Positions 51,599 through 63,322 of a stretch of 64,000 bases of DNA are shown one piece after another. Position numbers and translations under genes: made by a program. The stretch is from contig CAWZYM010000302.1 in the NCBI GenBank assembly GCA_963966185.1, forward strand, positions 607,501-671,500, written 5' to 3'. The notes beneath the pieces are model-generated. The model was given only the letters and a program-made list of their open reading frames with translations, was not told the DNA's origin and did no database searches. Each line of letters starts with the position of its first letter. Within the stretch, counting starts at the first letter, position 1. Origin of the DNA: Rhabditoides inermis. Its lineage: Eukaryota > Nematoda > Chromadorea > Rhabditida > Rhabditidae.

Positions 51599-52945
51599 GT
51601 ACCTGTCATTCCCGGAGGCAGAGTGCGCACCTTTGGCTGAATAGCTTGAAGGGCATTCGTAGAAGTAGCCGGGAAGAAAGACGCAGACAGGGAGCTGCAA
51701 TGTTTTTTTTTAAAGGTTCAGACATGGTTTACTCAAAACAATTTGTAGAGCAGATTGAATCGCCTTACCGCTATGATTTCTCTAATGATTGACATACGTT
51801 TCAGTGGGTGCGTATGAAACAAAACGTCGATGAACTACTAATCTCACGAGGGAGGTGTTATAGGTCCTCCACTCGGATTTACTTCATAAGGTAGAAATCG
51901 AAAGCCCTTAACCTACTAAACCTACATCAAAAAATCAGCTGCCCTCGTTTCGATTTCGGCATACTTTACATAGAAAGTAACAGTTGAAAATTTCAAAGTC
52001 CAGTCACTCGCTGGAGGCAGTCATCGACGTTGTTGACCATAACTCGGCTCTAAATCGATGAAATCTCATATTTCATAACTTTTATGAAAGCTAGAGTCTT
52101 ATATAACTATTAGGGACCCACTCCGAGAAGATTAGTGCAACATACGTATTACAAAATACAGTAATCTGGTCTCAACTTCAAACGGAGATTACGGTACTTT
52201 AATGGACACGAGGGCAGCTGAAATTCTGATATGTTATTAAGTAGATCAAGAGCTTTCGAATGATGCCTTCAGATTGTAAATCCGAGTGGAGGACCTATAA
52301 CACCTCCCTCGTCAGAAGATTAACACACGGCGATTCACAGTTAATAATTTGTGGGTGGGCGGAGCTGCGCTACAAAAACGCGCGACTCGCGCGGAGCGTG
52401 TTACCAAAACACAAAGCACATCAGAGTCTGCTGGGATCGTGACAGGACCAAAAGCTACAAGCGAGGCTCCGCCCCCTTTTTTCGAGACCAAAGGGGCGGG
52501 GCTACGCTTGTCGCGGCTGATTTGAGCTAGCGATTTTCTTGAGTTGTGAATCGCCGTGTAACACGATGATACGAATAGAATAGCATGACACACTTGTGGA
52601 TGGCGGTGGTGTCGCTGACGGCGTGTCGATGTCCCTTCCTCCTCTCCTCGGGCAGAGTGATCGACACGGCACGGTTGTGGGACTGGAAGGACAAGTGAGA
52701 AGGAGTAGAGAGGACCTAGGTACCTCTTTCGACCTGTACTCAAACCGAATGATAGGGGCTTCCTCATCGATTATCGAATCCAAGGGGGAGTTCTAAGACA
52801 ACTATGAGAGAGAGAGAGAAAGAAAGAAAGATAGAGAGAGAGAAAGAGAGAGAGAGACCTTTCCACTCTTGTTGGGTGAGAGCTGCTTGGGAGGAACGCC
52901 GGCGAGACGGTCGAGGATGGCGCGGTCAGCACCCTGAAAGGATAT

Positions 52946-52988
<43 letters not shown>

Positions 52989-53094
52989 ACCACTTGCCTT
53001 TGTGTACATGAGCACTCCGTCCTGTTGGGCGATGAGAATCGATTGACGCTTGCGCTTCGAGTCAAACGGCAGACAGCGTAGCACCTCAAACCTG

Positions 53095-53147
<53 letters not shown>

Positions 53148-56100
53148 TCTCTTTCTCTTTCTCTTTCTCTTTCTCTTTCTCTTTCTCTTTCTCTTTCTCT
53201 TTCTCTTTCTCTTTCTCTTTCTCTTTCTCTTTCTCTTTCTCTTTCTCTTTCTCTTTCTCTTTCTCTCTCCCTCTTTCTCTCTCTCTCTCTCTTTCTCCTT
53301 TCCTCCCCTACCTCTTCAGCTTCCCGTCTGGCTGTCGCATAGCGCAGTGGGTGGCGCCTCGCTCTTCCAGAGAGAAACCATAGATGCATGCACCTACAAT
53401 AGAATAATGATGAAAGTAGTAAGTATAATAGAAGATAAGTTTATCTACGTGAAAAGATTGAAAGCACTTTCGTATAATCGCGAATAAACAGTCCTGCGCG
53501 GAAATATGTTTCAGCAGTCTTAGATAAGAAGCAAGCGAGCAATAACGAAAATGTAGCAACGTTAGATCTGCAACAAATAACAAACAGCCAACCCTGAACA
53601 AGTGCCAGCTCATCGGGACTCTCAGCCTCATATGGAGTGGAGGGGGCAGACGCGCCCTTCTGAAAACACACTTAGCCACGCCCACATAGACTCCGCCCAC
53701 CGTCTTCTTGGGGCTGCGAGACGAACCGGAGAGGGAGCTGGGAGAAAGGCTGAAATCGGCAGATAAACAAGTGAACAAACAAAGTGAACCCACAGTTTCT
53801 TGATGGGATGCCATACATTCTTGAGGGAGACGGTGGACATTCGAGACAGCAGAGTCGCTTCCACCTCAACAACACAACAGTCAGCTAATAGCTTTAACAG
53901 AAACGTATTGAATGAAATTCTAATAATGGATTCTTTGAACTAATTGAATAAAATGATTATGTGGACAATTTTGTGCACATCATGAAACGTATAGTAAGGG
54001 AGTGAATGAGTGCCTACCTCTTCATCCTCCTCGGATCCACTGGTGGAGAGACCGTCGATAGAGTGCTCGACGGACTGCAAACAGACATAGCACATGCATA
54101 CAAGGTTGTAAACAAACAAACAAACAAAACAACGCACATCGACGTCCGCTTCGTCTCCGCTGAGATCGGTGATGGTGGTGGCGGCAGTGACAGACACCAG
54201 ACGGACCTGCATTTATTGATTATTATTCTTTTAGTCTATCAAACTACTAGGAAAGCAATTGTTTCACGCGACCACGTTTATTCTAACTCAACTATTCAGC
54301 CATAGTATAACCGAGTCAAATACAGGGAATGAAACGTAATCAGTCAGTATGTTGACTATTAATCATTGTTATGTACCTTCTTCTTCTTTCGCTTATCTCT
54401 CAGCGGCTTGGAGCTTCCGGAGCGAGACGACGCAGATTCGCAGACCTCCTGAAATATGCGGTACAGTATCAGGGTGTGATACAGTAAATTCAGTATACTG
54501 TACTTACCTTGTCTTCTCCGATTGTCTGCAGTCTGTCGTCCGACGATGCCGACTCCTCGGCAGTGTCCCGACGAGAGAAGCGGATGCCCACAACTAGAAC
54601 AGCACTACTGTAACATGCTACAGTAACCCGACTATGTATCTCTACAGTACCTTTCCCATTGTGGTTCGTATCGTTGCCAGCCGGCTGTCGTCTCCCATCC
54701 TCACTTGTAGCCGCAGATTCCAGAGGCGAACCGAACTCCAAGCTGTAAAAAGAAGAAATACGTTTCAGAAAATATATGAAATCATTCACACATCGGAGAG
54801 ATACGTGATTTTTTTTTCAGAACACGACACAATTACACATTGGGCTAAATATTTCACAACCATCATAATAAACTGACCGAAGCGAGGGCTGCTTGCCGAA
54901 TGACTGCTCCTTGAGGTCATCGATGCGTCTGGAAAACGGCCAATTTCCTTTCCTCCATATCCCCTTCCCATGCCTTCTTTCTCATCGCTCTCCCTTCCCC
55001 CCCTCTCTCTCCTCACCTCCTGAACTCATCCACTGTGATGTCATAGAACGCCGAGTTGCCAATGTTGAACACGCCCTCGTCAAAGTAGCCCACCTAGAAA
55101 ACACGATAATCAAAATTGATAACTAATTAATACAGTATAAACAAATCACCTCTAGTGCATCGGTATGCGGCTTGCGGTTCACGACGACAGTGTTGCAGAT
55201 GGCGAGAACCTGAAAGGGGCGTGGTCAGAAGGGGCGGGGAGAAAGGAGGTGGGGTCGGCGTACCTCGAAGAACTCCTGCATACGCGGGTCCATCTTCCAG
55301 CTGGTCTTGACTCGAGTAAGCAGATCTGGAGAGGCGGTCGGGTGGGCGGAGACAAGCGGTTCCTAAATCAATTCACAACTTTGATCGATCAATGGTCAAT
55401 CGATACTCACGCCGGCTGGCGCCTCAGTGTGGTAGTTGGAGGAATCGAAGCAACAGTCGCTGAAGTGGTTCGATTGCAATTGTGCAAACATCATGTTGTT
55501 TCAAATAAAGAAGAGACCGTAAGGAGTGAGGAATGGCATGTTACATTACGTTACACGTAATACGTGAATGTATGCAACTGCGATGAGAGATAATGTGGAG
55601 TACACAGAAGCTACAACAATGAAATGAGCGAATCTCACCGGAAGACCATTACGTTCTCCGTCAGGGTGCCAGTCTTGTCAGATAGCACGTGGGACACCTG
55701 AAAGGGATCTCTCTCCCTCTCTACCCCCGTCTCCCCCCCCTCTCTCTCCCCCCTCTCTCTCCCCCCCCCCCCCCTCTCTCCCCCCCTCTCTCTCTCCCCC
55801 CCCCCCCCTCTCTCTCCCCCCTCTCTCTCTCTCTCTCCCTCTCTCTCTTACCTGTCCCAGTTCCTCTGGAATAGTGAGCGACCGACAGAGCAGACGCTGG
55901 TCCTTCTCCTATACAATCGGAATGTGAACAAACAGGAAAAGAAGTGATTTTTTTCATTTGTTTTTTTTTCATTTTCACCTCATGGTACAATTCGATGTCC
56001 TGGCTCATGAAGTACACCTGTCCCAGTTTGATAATCTCCACTGTGATGTACAGCGAGAGAGGAATGAGGATCTGAAAAGTGATTATTAATCGATATTCGA

Positions 56101-57120
56101 TAATCAATAACCAGTTGCAATACCTGATAGCAGATGATGAATGATCCGACAGAGGCGAGTCCGTAAACATAGGGACTGAGGAAGGTGGTCCGACCGAGGA
56201 AGGAGACGGAGGAGGAGGAGCGGGTGAGGCTGGAAGGGGGAAGGTGAGGGAGGAAGAGGGAGGGGAGAGAGAGAGAAAGGGAGAGAGGAGGGGAGAGGAA
56301 GGGAGGGAGGGAGGGAAAAGGGGAGAGAGGAGGATAGGGTGAGGCTGGAAGGGGGAAGGTGAGGGAGGAAGAGGGAGGGGAGAGAGAGAGAAAGGGAGAG
56401 AGGAGGGGAGAGGAAGGGAGGGAGGGAGGGAAAAGGGGAGAGAGGAGGATAGGGTGAGGCTGGAAGGGGGAAGGTGAGGGAGGAAGAGGGAGGGGAGAGA
56501 GAGAGAAAGGGAGAGAGGAGGGGAGAGGAAGGGAGGGAGGGAGGGAAAAGGGGAGAGAGGAGGATAGGGTGAGGCTGGAAGGAGGATGGTGAGGGAAGGG
56601 AGAGAGAGAGAGATATGGGGGAGATACTCACGCGTCGAACCAATTGGCTGCTCCGACTCCTCCTATCACACACATCACTATCAGAATGCCCACGCAGTAG
56701 AGAATGAATCTGAAAAAAAGAATGACTATTCATAACATAACACTAAATACGTTTCAGAGAATCGGTGAACCGTTGTAATTCATTTCCTCGATCTACCCCT
56801 TTGCCTACCTGTTGGTGAGCTTCTCGAGTGCCGATCGCTTGTACGGCGCCCGGCCATTGTTCATCATCACCTTCGTCTCGTGACCTCAAAGCCTACAGTC
56901 AGAACACAAAACACAGTGGAGCCAATTGAAAACTAACAGCCAAATCCATACGGAAATGGGCTGAAAACAGACGCGACCCACCGGCGTAGAGCACGATTCC
57001 TTCGATGAACGTGGTGTTCCTGAGCTGACTGCCACGCAGCATCACGTTCTCACGCATCAGGGGCTCCTTCCGACCCTCGTCCTCGATGTAACTGAAAAAG
57101 GGGTACTGTACTTTGTACTT

Positions 57121-57172
<52 letters not shown>

Positions 57173-58106
57173 GGGATGGACTGACCCTCCGAACTTGTGT
57201 AGGTTCTTGTCGGGCTTCTCGCAGATGACAGTCGCCATGAAATCAGTGGGGAGAAAGGGCGACTCCTCCTGGAGGGAAATATGTTATCAGGTGAAAGGGC
57301 AGAAACAGTGTGTGCTATGTAGGTTGTGCATGTCTTTTGCGTTTCTTTGCTTTGTTTTATTATGCAAACAAATGAACACACTCACCTGTGACCAGTTGAT
57401 GTATGATCGGGGAACGACTCGCTGCTTGAGGGACGTCTCGCCGTCCAGGTTAGACGTCTCCACGTACGCTGTGCCTGAAAGTACGAGGTATTTCATTATA
57501 CGTTTCCATACAATACGTATAGAAAGACAAACAAAAAAGAATAATAATCAAAAACCTAACCCTGTGGATCGCTGCTCCTTATGAATAGAATGTCGGCTGG
57601 CAGCGGCTGGTTGTTGGCAACGTGGACAAAGTCACCCACGAGAATGTACTGCCACTGCATCTTGCGGAACATCTGCTTCTCCCTCAAATATCGATCGGTT
57701 ATCGATTGATCAATTATCGATTACCTGTCCCACACGTGGCACATTGTCCGGTTGATGTTGTTGTCCATCTTCCGCCGGCGGAGGTCCTCGTATCCATCCT
57801 GGGTAAACACGGTAAACAAACATGTAAACAAAGAGATACCTTGACAGCCGTGACTCCGAGGATGACAATCACTGGAATCGTTCCGAGAATCGGAGAAAAG
57901 GCTTGGAAGACGGGGATAAAGTTGATGACTGAAATGATATTATTGAACAGCTGAACATTATGACGTCATGAAAATAATAAAATCATAAACTTACTGGCGA
58001 TGAATATGAAGTATAGGTTGGCTATTCTGTGCAACTGCTCGAAAAGATTTTTGGGAAGGAACGTGAGCCAGTTGTACTTGGTGGTTGTGATCTGAACATC
58101 ATCATC

Positions 58107-58154
<48 letters not shown>

Positions 58155-58503
58155 CCTCTTCTCCCTCTCCCTAACTTCACGGTACAACGTCACTCAATCA
58201 CCCACAAGGCGTTTCACTGGACTACTGCCAGCCGCAACAAACCGCACCCGACTTACCTCATTCCTAGCAAACTGCCGGTACGAGTCGAGTTCATATCTTG
58301 GTGAGGAGAACAGATGGTTGGGACGCACGTGCCGGGACCTAGAAGTACAGGTAATCAACAGGTAAACAACGAGTAAACAACGAGTAAACAAGTAAACAAT
58401 CTCACTCGTGCTGGCTGCGTCTCTGGCGGAGGGCGTCTAGGGGGTTGGGTATGGGCGGTCCGCCGGGCCGCCACTGGGACGACGAACGACGGTGCAGCGC
58501 CAT
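48068..58503 (-). CDS. P4-type ATPase, phospholipid flippase (ATP10-like)
   Basis: ATP-driven lipid transporter. Fifty-one exons give 1454 aa: 58406-58503, 58257-58338, 57995-58091, 57840-57928, 57725-57798, 57561-57682, 57386-57474, 57186-57268, 56982-57091, 56809-56884, 56632-56709, 56124-56229, 55979-56071, 55852-55908, 55639-55697, 55411-55459, 55264-55362, 55150-55209, 55017-55093, 54878-54928, 54651-54742, 54508-54593, 54377-54448, 54138-54206, 54018-54074, 53794-53864, 53701-53737 (or to 53749), 53593-53659, 53312-53393, 52998-53091, 52859-52933, 52724-52792, 52594-52682, 51603-51694, 51422-51500, 51190-51285, 50993-51113, 50818-50928, 50674-50767, 50453-50543, 50253-50330, 50127-50211, 49992-50081, 49692-49817, 49413-49516, 49256-49314, 48991-49109, 48668-48772, 48432-48525, 48224-48323, 48068-48179. 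Motifs: DGET (198-201), IPLSL in TM4 (371-375), DKTGT with phospho-Asp 425, ESPDE, TKGAD (about 791-795), TGDK (1057-1060), GDGAND (1157-1162). A Ser/Asp-rich insert lies between DKTGT and the nucleotide domain. Length and sequence favour the ATP10 class. Confidence 0.93.
51846..52310. mobile_element. MITE with perfect 36-bp terminal inverted repeats
   Basis: The first 36 bp (51846-51881, starting ACGAGGGAGGTG) and last 36 bp (52275-52310, ending CACCTCCCTCGT) are exact inverse complements. The 465-bp element has no ORF and sits in intron 33 of the flippase gene. A target duplication is not obvious. Confidence 0.85.
52325..52559. mobile_element. second MITE-like element, 15-bp inverted ends
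   Basis: ACACGGCGATTCACA at 52325-52339 is inverted at 52545-52559. A second, GC-rich inverted pair (GGGCGGAGC.. near 52358 and ..GCTCCGCCC near 52465) lies inside. It begins 15 bp after the preceding MITE, in the same flippase intron. Confidence 0.7.
53101..53300. repeat. (CT)n followed by a long (TTTCTC)n array
   Basis: A CT tract leads into about 20 tandem TTTCTC hexamers in intron 29 of the flippase, starting a few bases from the acceptor of exon 30. A (CAA)n run occurs nearby at 52955-52988. Confidence 0.95.
56224..56620. repeat. 115-bp tandem repeat (three units plus a partial fourth) next to a splice acceptor
   Basis: Units start at 56224, 56339 and 56454, with a partial one at 56569, each beginning GTGAGGCTGGAAGG. 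On the coding (minus) strand every unit contains the CCTTCCAG-CCTCAC acceptor junction used by exon 12 of the flippase. The rest of the unit is GA-rich. Confidence 0.9.
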
Positions 58504-58897
58504 CGATTGGCTATCGATTAGCTATCGATTGGCCGGATCGATCGGGGGCCGACCGCGCGCGCCGCAGTAGAGACTGACAAATGATCGCATCACAAAACGC
58601 GCGGGAAACAATCGGATTGTCCAGACAGGGAAACACGCGACATGTAAAACAACCACAGAGTACAATAGAGTTGAACAGCACACACTCGACAGTCGAAGCG
58701 ACGGGTGCTGCGCAAAAACGTACGTCAGCACGAACCAAAGAGGTATCTGTAATACAAACAAGGCGAGGCGAGGCGAGAGAGGGGAGAGAGAGTGGGGCGA
58801 GTGGGGAGGGGCGAGAGAAAGAGGCGGCGAGTGATCTACCCACGGGCATAGAAGGGAATGTGTGCTCTCTCGCCTCGACTATAGAAGTGCTTGAAGC

Positions 58898-58945
<48 letters not shown>

Positions 58946-60069
58946 AGGCCAAGGGTTAGAGGTTGAATCATCGCCTGGTTTACCAGTGATAACGGAATAT
59001 TGCAGGCGCGAGTCATCGCATAAAGAAAACTTCTCGCGAAAGAAATCGGAAACAGCGAGCAAACAGCGGCGGTGAATCGACTGCCCATGTACTCGTGCAA
59101 TCACGTGGGGGGGACATGGAATCAAACAGCAATCAGATAGAAAGTGTACTAGATATCATACACTCCGCACGCACCCACAAACCACAACAAGATGCCCTGA
59201 TCCTGCACTGACCATAACGCTTTGGAACCAGGCTCCGCTGCGTATTTACAAAATTAGACAAACTATCATAAATGCAGGACAGTTGATAGAGCACTGTAAC
59301 AGTACGAATGAGCATAAGGTTGCAGGGGCATTCGAGTGCGGGCTGTGACATTGAATCATAGAGAGAGAGGGGGGGGGGAGGGCTCTCACCCGCAGCCCGC
59401 CGCTCTCACTGCGCAACGATCAATCGCGTCATTGACGAATCGAGAATATGCACAGGCACACCCGAATCGATCCTCTCCTATTTCATCTCGGCATTGTGAA
59501 GGTAATCGGGCAGTTCAAGAAACAAAAACACGATACAAGAAAACATGAAATCTGAAAGCGAAAGCGCGTCTCCGAAGGACAATGCGAGTGATAACCGGTA
59601 TTCTCTCGCTACCTACTCACTTGCTACTCACTGGACGCGACTTTCTCACTCTCACTCTCCAGAAACTCGCACTATCTACAACCGACATCAAACAAACTGC
59701 TGTTCCTGGTTGGAAGTTCGCGCGCCTATCGAAAATACCAGCTGGACATCTGTGTGAATACCAAGAAAAAAAGAAGTATGTGTGAGTGGGGGGGGGGGGG
59801 GTTTGTCTGTCTGCGGTAGACTGTGGCGTAACGTGACGCGGATCGATTCCAGCCGCATGCAAATACTGATACGCCTGTATCACTATCACTGTGCAGAGAT
59901 AAGTACCAGCTGACTGCAATCACTATGATGGATCGATAACTTTCGCGAGAATAACAACAGATCAATTAGAGGATGCCTCACGTGGAATATTTGACGAGAT
60001 TTCGGAAAAGATCTTTTCTCGCACATGGGCTAGGAGACTGGATTCGGAGATCGAAATTGGATGGATTGC

Positions 60070-60145
<76 letters not shown>

Positions 60146-60893
60146 AAGTGCAAACCGGCTGTGAGTGGAAGAGATTGCACGGGTGTCGGGAATTAGCATA
60201 ATCTCGTCAGTAAATGAGAGTACACTCATAGGTTGTAGTGCAGTGTCAGAATATCAGAATACTTATCTCGAATCAAGTAGCACACTACAATTATGTAAAT
60301 TACGGCAAGGTTACGGTAAAAAAGTAATACAGCAACGCCCACTGCGAGTCCCAACAACACGGATTTCGGTAGTCCCGAGGATGCGTACGTGCTATTGGTG
60401 TTGCATGTTATCCCCTGCTTGCGGCTTCTGGGAAAGTTTCGATCTCGGCGGCGGAAAATCCGGGCTTCAACAATCGATCGCGAAGAGACGTCTCAGAGAG
60501 TTTCATCGTCTTCGAGGATTTCTTTCCAGTCTCAATGCCGTAGATGTAGAGGGTAGTAAAATCGAGTACCAGTCCGGTCAATGCAGTGTCAACGAATATC
60601 AAAACAGTATAAACAAATCTGTAACCGTTTTGTTTCTGTATTGTGTTTGCAAGTCGAAAGCGCGAAGATAAATTCAGTTGGTGAGGTGGTGGTGGTTGTG
60701 AGATTTGGTGTTTAGAAATGATATCGCCAACCTCTTTGAGCTTACTTCTATTACATTTTTGTATTGATCAAGAGAAGTAGATCAAGAGAATTTCAAAAGA
60801 AGAGAAGTAGAAGTATATAGAAGACTATCTGAAACAATTCACATCAGTTAGTCAAACTATGATTGTACTTGTTCACGCCAGCTCGAACTGAGC

Positions 60894-61581
60894 CTACTGG
60901 AAGTCTGACAGGGGCTTGCCAAACTGCTTGCGGTACTGGAAGCGATCAATGGTCATGAATCATGGTCGATATCAATCGATACCAGAAACTTTCAGTCTGG
61001 AAAACGCAAATTCTATGTATATCCATCTTTATGTTTGTATCTACAAGACCCATGCAAAGTTTACTACATGTGTAGGTGTGTACTGAAAGTATGGATGGTT
61101 TTACTATACATAAATATACTTCATTTTGATTTTCCTTTAAAAGAATATCCGCTCGTCGTATCAACGATGCAGTTTTGAATGTGAACAGTTCAAAGTGATG
61201 TAACAGTAACAGCCACACAGTCCAAAGAAGCTATATTTAAATTATAGAGTATTACGTAAGAGAAGACCTTTGTTCCAATGATACTGTATGTAGGTAATTA
61301 ATATAAAATGAGTGTCAAGTATAATTGAACGTCTTTTTCAGATCTCTGCCTTCTTACTTGTTGAAAACTTATTTTTGAAACAGAAAATGTCGCGCCCGTA
61401 AGTGCTCTTTGAGGATTATGAAATGAATCACTCACAAAAAATTTATACAGTACTACCCGTAAAAACAACGAAATCTCGGTTCAGAGGTGACGTTTCGACT
61501 CGCACCAACAAAGAAAGATGTGGTTCAGAGTCAAACTGACTCAACTGGATAGTTGGTTACATGTTTGCATTGATTCATTTA

Positions 61582-61655
<74 letters not shown>

Positions 61656-62242
61656 TGTATAGTGTGCTACTTACTGTATTCGATATTAGTCACTCCGTAT
61701 TTCTCGTTTTGCTTCTTTTTGCGTGTGTATGAACTGTATTAACTTGTATGGTTCTGGCGTTATTCAGAGAACTCTCAGCGCGGGCCCTCTCCAACTGATA
61801 AAAGTCTTGTTGTAGATGGGTGGTTGACTGAGTATCAATAGATCCATATCATTCATTTTTAGAAGATCACTTACAGACCAATTATATCACTTATTTTGTA
61901 GATCACTGTGAAATTAAGTAGTTGTGAGATGTGTGGGTGAAATGAGACAAGCTATGTGCGAGTCAGAATGAGCATAATCAACAAGCAAGTATGGTTGCGA
62001 CGCGATTCGGCGAATCGAGACAGGTGTGTGTCTAGTTATTTACAGTTCATACACTTTAAATTTTCGTGAATATCAATTGCTTGGCACATTGTCCGCTTTC
62101 GAAATTGACAGGTATCATCGAGGCTATCGAAGATCGTCATAGAGTGTCTTTGAAAAGGTGGTTTTTGAGGTGTAGGACTATACGTGGTCGTTAAATTGAT
62201 CTCATGGGAAACTTCTTGGCGAGGGTTATAATTTCCTATCAT
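60894..62242 (-). CDS. possible small three-exon gene, about 83 aa, doubtful
   Basis: Exon 1 (62055-62242, ATG at 62240-62242, starting MIGNYNPRQEVSHEINLTTT) ends at GTGTAT. Exon 2 (61773-61794) follows TTTTATCAG and reads NWRGPALR. Exon 3 (60894-60935) follows a CTTCCAG and reads YRKQFGKPLSDFQ then stop. Frames connect across both joins, but the second donor (GTTCTC) is poor and intron 2 is long (837 bp) and unsupported. No known family, signal peptide or membrane span. Exon 3 is the most convincing piece and may belong to a different model. Confidence 0.2.
61584..61653. repeat. (TA)n dinucleotide repeat
   Basis: About 35 uninterrupted TA units, self-complementary and prone to length change. 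Confidence 0.98.
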
Positions 62243-62691
62243 AACTTGATTGTAGTTGCTAGTTGTTGCTTGAGTCACGCCCAGCCACGTTGCTTGCCCT
62301 TGTTATAGTCACGCACTCACACATCCCTCGTTTTTTTCTTGTTAGACCTCCTTTTAACAGCCAGCCGTCAGCCACTAATCATTCGAGCACTTCTTGCACA
62401 CACGTGATCATTCTCACCTTGTAACTCTTCGCTCGCAGTCGTGAAACTATGAACATTTTCTCATTTCCTATTTCTATTCAAAATGTTGTATTGACAACAC
62501 ACAACCGCGTAGACTGTTGTTCTCAGAGCCTACATGCTTTTATATAAATATGTTCACTATGAATATTATGATATAAATTTATTTGAATTTTCACTTGCGC
62601 ACTATCGATTACTATCGATTACGCACTATCGATTACCGCTTACGGTTGCAGTGTATCCATTTCTATTCCTTGCGTTCTCGCAGCTGTTCCG

Positions 62692-63322
62692 ATGATTCCC
62701 CTCCTCTACCACACGAGTGCCGTGTATGCGACTTCCGTGATGACGATCGTCTTCAACATCCTCCTCTTCGCCGTCCTCTACAAGTCGAGTGCCTCCAAGC
62801 TGCGCCAGTACAAGTACCTCCTCGCATCCTTCGCCGTCATAAACATATGCTTCGCCATATCGAACGCACTGTGCATTCCGGTACGTGTAGTAAGGTTATT
62901 TTATACTACTATGAGAGAAGTAAGATTAAATGAGGTTAGTCACGTCATTTTATTATGATCTGATAAGTATATGTACGTTTTGCCCCGAGGGCTAACCTCA
63001 CCACTCTAACCAGTGAGTATATACGATGCAAAGGCAAGAGCAAATAGGGAAATAGGAAACTCCACAAATAACTCGCGCAAACGAAACAAGTAAAACATAA
63101 TGGTCATATTCTTTCTACAGTATTTCAGTATTGTTAATATCACAAACGCATATCGTTCCAGATGTGTTTCTCCGGTTCGGACGCGTACCTGATGATCTCA
63201 ATGTCGCCGTATCTGGAGGGCTGGAACCGGAAGCCGTTCCTCCTCGCCTTCTGCGGCTTCTACATTCTCTGCCATCTCTCACTCACATGCCAGTTCATAT
63301 ACAGATACATCATCATATGCAG
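62692..63322 (+). CDS. Str-superfamily 7TM chemoreceptor, first two exons (partial)
   Basis: Exon 1 (62692-62880, 63 aa) holds TM1 (YATSVMTIVFNILLFAVLY) and TM2 after RQYKYLLASFA. Exon 2 (63162-63322) gives MISMSPYLEGW and TM3, ending CQFIYRYIIIC at a GTAACT donor. The YKYLL and F.YRY motifs are typical of Str/Srj receptors. TM4-TM7 are not found in the remaining 680 bp, so either the next intron is long and the gene leaves the window, or this is a 5' remnant. The ATG follows a TTCTCGCAG acceptor. An alternative upstream exon (61387-61397, MSRP then GTAAGT) could splice to TTGCAG at about 62650 and stay in frame, adding about 17 residues. Confidence 0.65.

Larger units (their letters stand above)
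58504..62691. other. large gap upstream of the flippase, largely non-coding
   Basis: Contains the flippase promoter, GA microsatellites (58903-58938, 60071-60142), and a (TA)n tract listed separately. A minus-strand frame at 60417-60602 (including MKLSETSLRDRLLKPGF) has coding-like composition but no evident start or splice partners. A weak three-exon candidate gene is listed separately. No RNA gene seen. Confidence 0.45.

Noticed and set aside
53659..53701. Continuing flippase exon 27 through [10 protein letters not shown]
   Set aside because: That would require a 12-nt intron; using the donor at 53700 gives a 41-nt intron, keeps frame and leads directly to the conserved ESPDE exon.
59810..59870. 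Pol III box-like motif GGATCGATTCC
   Set aside because: No A box at tRNA spacing and no stems; probably chance.
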